A stretch of DNA of 6,344 nucleotides from Chloroflexota bacterium. Lineage in GTDB: Bacteria > Chloroflexota > Dehalococcoidia > GIF9 > AB-539-J10. The stretch spans positions 1 through 6,344 of the forward strand of contig DAOVBS010000038.1 of NCBI GenBank assembly GCA_030670425.1, in the 5' to 3' direction. The position numbers and the translations under genes were made by a program. The notes below the pieces were generated by a model. It did no database searches. It saw only the letters and a program-made list of their open reading frames with translations, and was not told where the DNA came from. Below, in pieces: positions 5,339 to 6,344 of this stretch (position 1 is its first letter; each line of letters begins with the position of its first letter).

Positions 5339-6335
5339 AGCCTAGTTTGGCAGCTTCTTCTCTGACCAGGCACCGCAGCCTCTTGTGGATTTCGAGGGGC
5401 CGGGTCATATCTCCTCTTCCGGGGAGCCAGTGAAACCAGGCTCTGTCTCCTTTACCCCCTGCTTTTTCTCTCCGTGCCACCGTCAGTGCGACTGCCCGCC
5501 GCTTGCCTTCCTCCCATGCCTCAAGGGCAATCCATAGATCGTCCAGTCTTGCGGAGGCCAGACTCATAGTGGCATGAGGCAGCGCGTATTCGTTGCCATT
5601 GAAGACGATGGCCAAACCGCCGGCTTCGTTCACTCTCTGAAGCATCTTGTAGTCGGTTATGCTGTCCCCGATTACCACCCATTTGGGTAGTGGCTTTCGC
5701 AATCTGGTGGCGAAATTCTCCAATGCCTGGACCTTGCGCATCCCTCCTACTGGCTTCACCTTAGCTATGATGTCGCCTGAGTTCGTCTTTGGTAGGACTT
5801 GTAGGTAGAAATGATCCAGGGCCTGCTGGATCTCGTCATCGGTGCGGAGACTGGAGAACCTGTCTTCCGCCTCCTGGAGCAGCGCCAGATCATCTTTGTT
5901 GAGAAGCCGCCGAAATCGCTCCAAAGGAAACGAGGTAGCAGCCACATTCTGGGGTGGGATACCCAGTCTTTCTGTGATGGATAGGGCATACTGTTCGTAG
6001 CTAGTGCTGATGCAGAACACTTCCCATCCTCTGGATTTGAGCCTGGCTACTAACTGGAGGGCACCGGAGGTCAATTTGGCCTTTCGCCCCATGTTGGCAA
6101 TCTGGTTCTCTCTTATCCCGTGACAGGCCAGGAAGGGGGCGGTCAACGCTAACGTATCCCCGGGCTCATAGTCCGCTCTGCCCTGCAGCGTCAGCAAATC
6201 ATCATACCTGCTGATAACCTCGAAGACCCTGTTGCCGTTGGGGAATAGCCTCATCAATTCGTAGGCGTTGTCCTGGGGAGCTAGAGGACCTTCGAGGTCA
6301 AAGCAGATAGGGTTCACTTCACCAGAGTCACACAT
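5337..6335 (-). CDS. HAD-superfamily phosphohydrolase-like protein, DxE type (EhaR/COG4030-like)
   Basis: The product has 332 residues from the ATG at 6333-6335. The frame is open to the window edge and the ATG has no clear Shine-Dalgarno, so the true start may lie outside, or at the in-frame GTG giving residue 7 as Met just before NPICFDLEGP. HAD motifs are all visible: motif I FDLEGPLAP (12-20) with nucleophile Asp13 and Glu15 in place of the usual second Asp, motif II CISTSYEQY (108-116) with Ser110, motif III Lys201 in MRKVQALENF, motif IV IGDSITD (222-228). The DLEG form of motif I also occurs in ThrH, an active phosphoserine phosphatase/phosphotransferase, so activity is plausible. Residues around FDLEGPLAPQDNAYEL and GLAIVFNGNEYALP resemble, from memory, the COG4030 family that includes methanogen EhaR; its substrate is unknown to me. 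No signal peptide or membrane segment is seen. It converges on larA and is unlikely to share its regulation. Confidence 0.8.
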   Translation of the reverse strand: MCDSGEVNPICFDLEGPLAPQDNAYELMRLFPNGNRVFEVISRYDDLLTLQGRADYEPGDTLALTAPFLACHGIRENQIANMGRKAKLTSGALQLVARLKSRGWEVFCISTSYEQYALSITERLGIPPQNVAATSFPLERFRRLLNKDDLALLQEAEDRFSSLRTDDEIQQALDHFYLQVLPKTNSGDIIAKVKPVGGMRKVQALENFATRLRKPLPKWVVIGDSITDYKMLQRVNEAGGLAIVFNGNEYALPHATMSLASARLDDLWIALEAWEEGKRRAVALTVARREKAGGKGDRAWFHWLPGRGDMTRPLEIHKRLRCLVREEAAKLG

Positions 6336-6344
6336 CAGCCGAGA

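Overview
The window suggests an anaerobic bacterium of moderate GC content (roughly half GC, judged by eye). The phylum cannot be fixed from the sequence. A gene set for 2-hydroxyacid (probably lactate) oxidation through electron-transferring flavoproteins, plus a HAD protein of a type I associate with methanogens and some anaerobic bacteria, would fit a fermenter, acetogen, sulfate reducer or anaerobic Chloroflexota. That placement is weak inference.

Layout. Positions 1-317 hold the 3' part of rpiB (ribose-5-phosphate isomerase B). Positions 318-806 are a gene-poor stretch of about 490 bases. It contains a strong 12-bp inverted repeat directly behind rpiB, a sigma70/sigmaA-type promoter candidate whose -35 box lies inside that repeat's right arm, and otherwise no recognisable gene. 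Positions 807-5231 hold four tightly packed plus-strand genes: etfB, etfA, a GlcD-type FAD-linked 2-hydroxyacid dehydrogenase, and larA (nickel-pincer lactate racemase family). Each neighbouring pair overlaps by exactly 4 bases (ATGA, ATGA, GTGA). Positions 5232-5336 are a short convergent intergenic region with a terminator-like hairpin for the operon and a second inverted repeat. Positions 5337-6335 hold a minus-strand HAD-superfamily phosphohydrolase-like gene that reaches the right edge of the window.

How the genes work together. The order EtfB-EtfA-lactate dehydrogenase-LarA is that of lctB-lctC-lctD-lctE in the Acetobacterium woodii lactate operon. There the dehydrogenase and EtfAB form a complex that couples lactate oxidation to NAD+ reduction at the expense of reduced ferredoxin (electron confurcation), and the racemase supplies the right lactate enantiomer. 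The catalytic residues I could check are present in the dehydrogenase and in LarA, and EtfB carries a motif typical of bifurcating ETFs. Two differences from the A. woodii operon stand out. EtfA here lacks the N-terminal ferredoxin domain that A. woodii LctC carries and needs. No regulator or lactate permease gene is in the operon. The pathway and direction of electron flow are therefore well supported as a type, but the exact substrate and true bifurcation are inferred. I found no mobile element, CRISPR array, tRNA or rRNA, and nothing that clearly qualifies as a wholly new system. The most unusual points are the ferredoxin-less EtfA in an lct-type operon, the long leader with its repeat/promoter overlap, and the DxE-type HAD protein.
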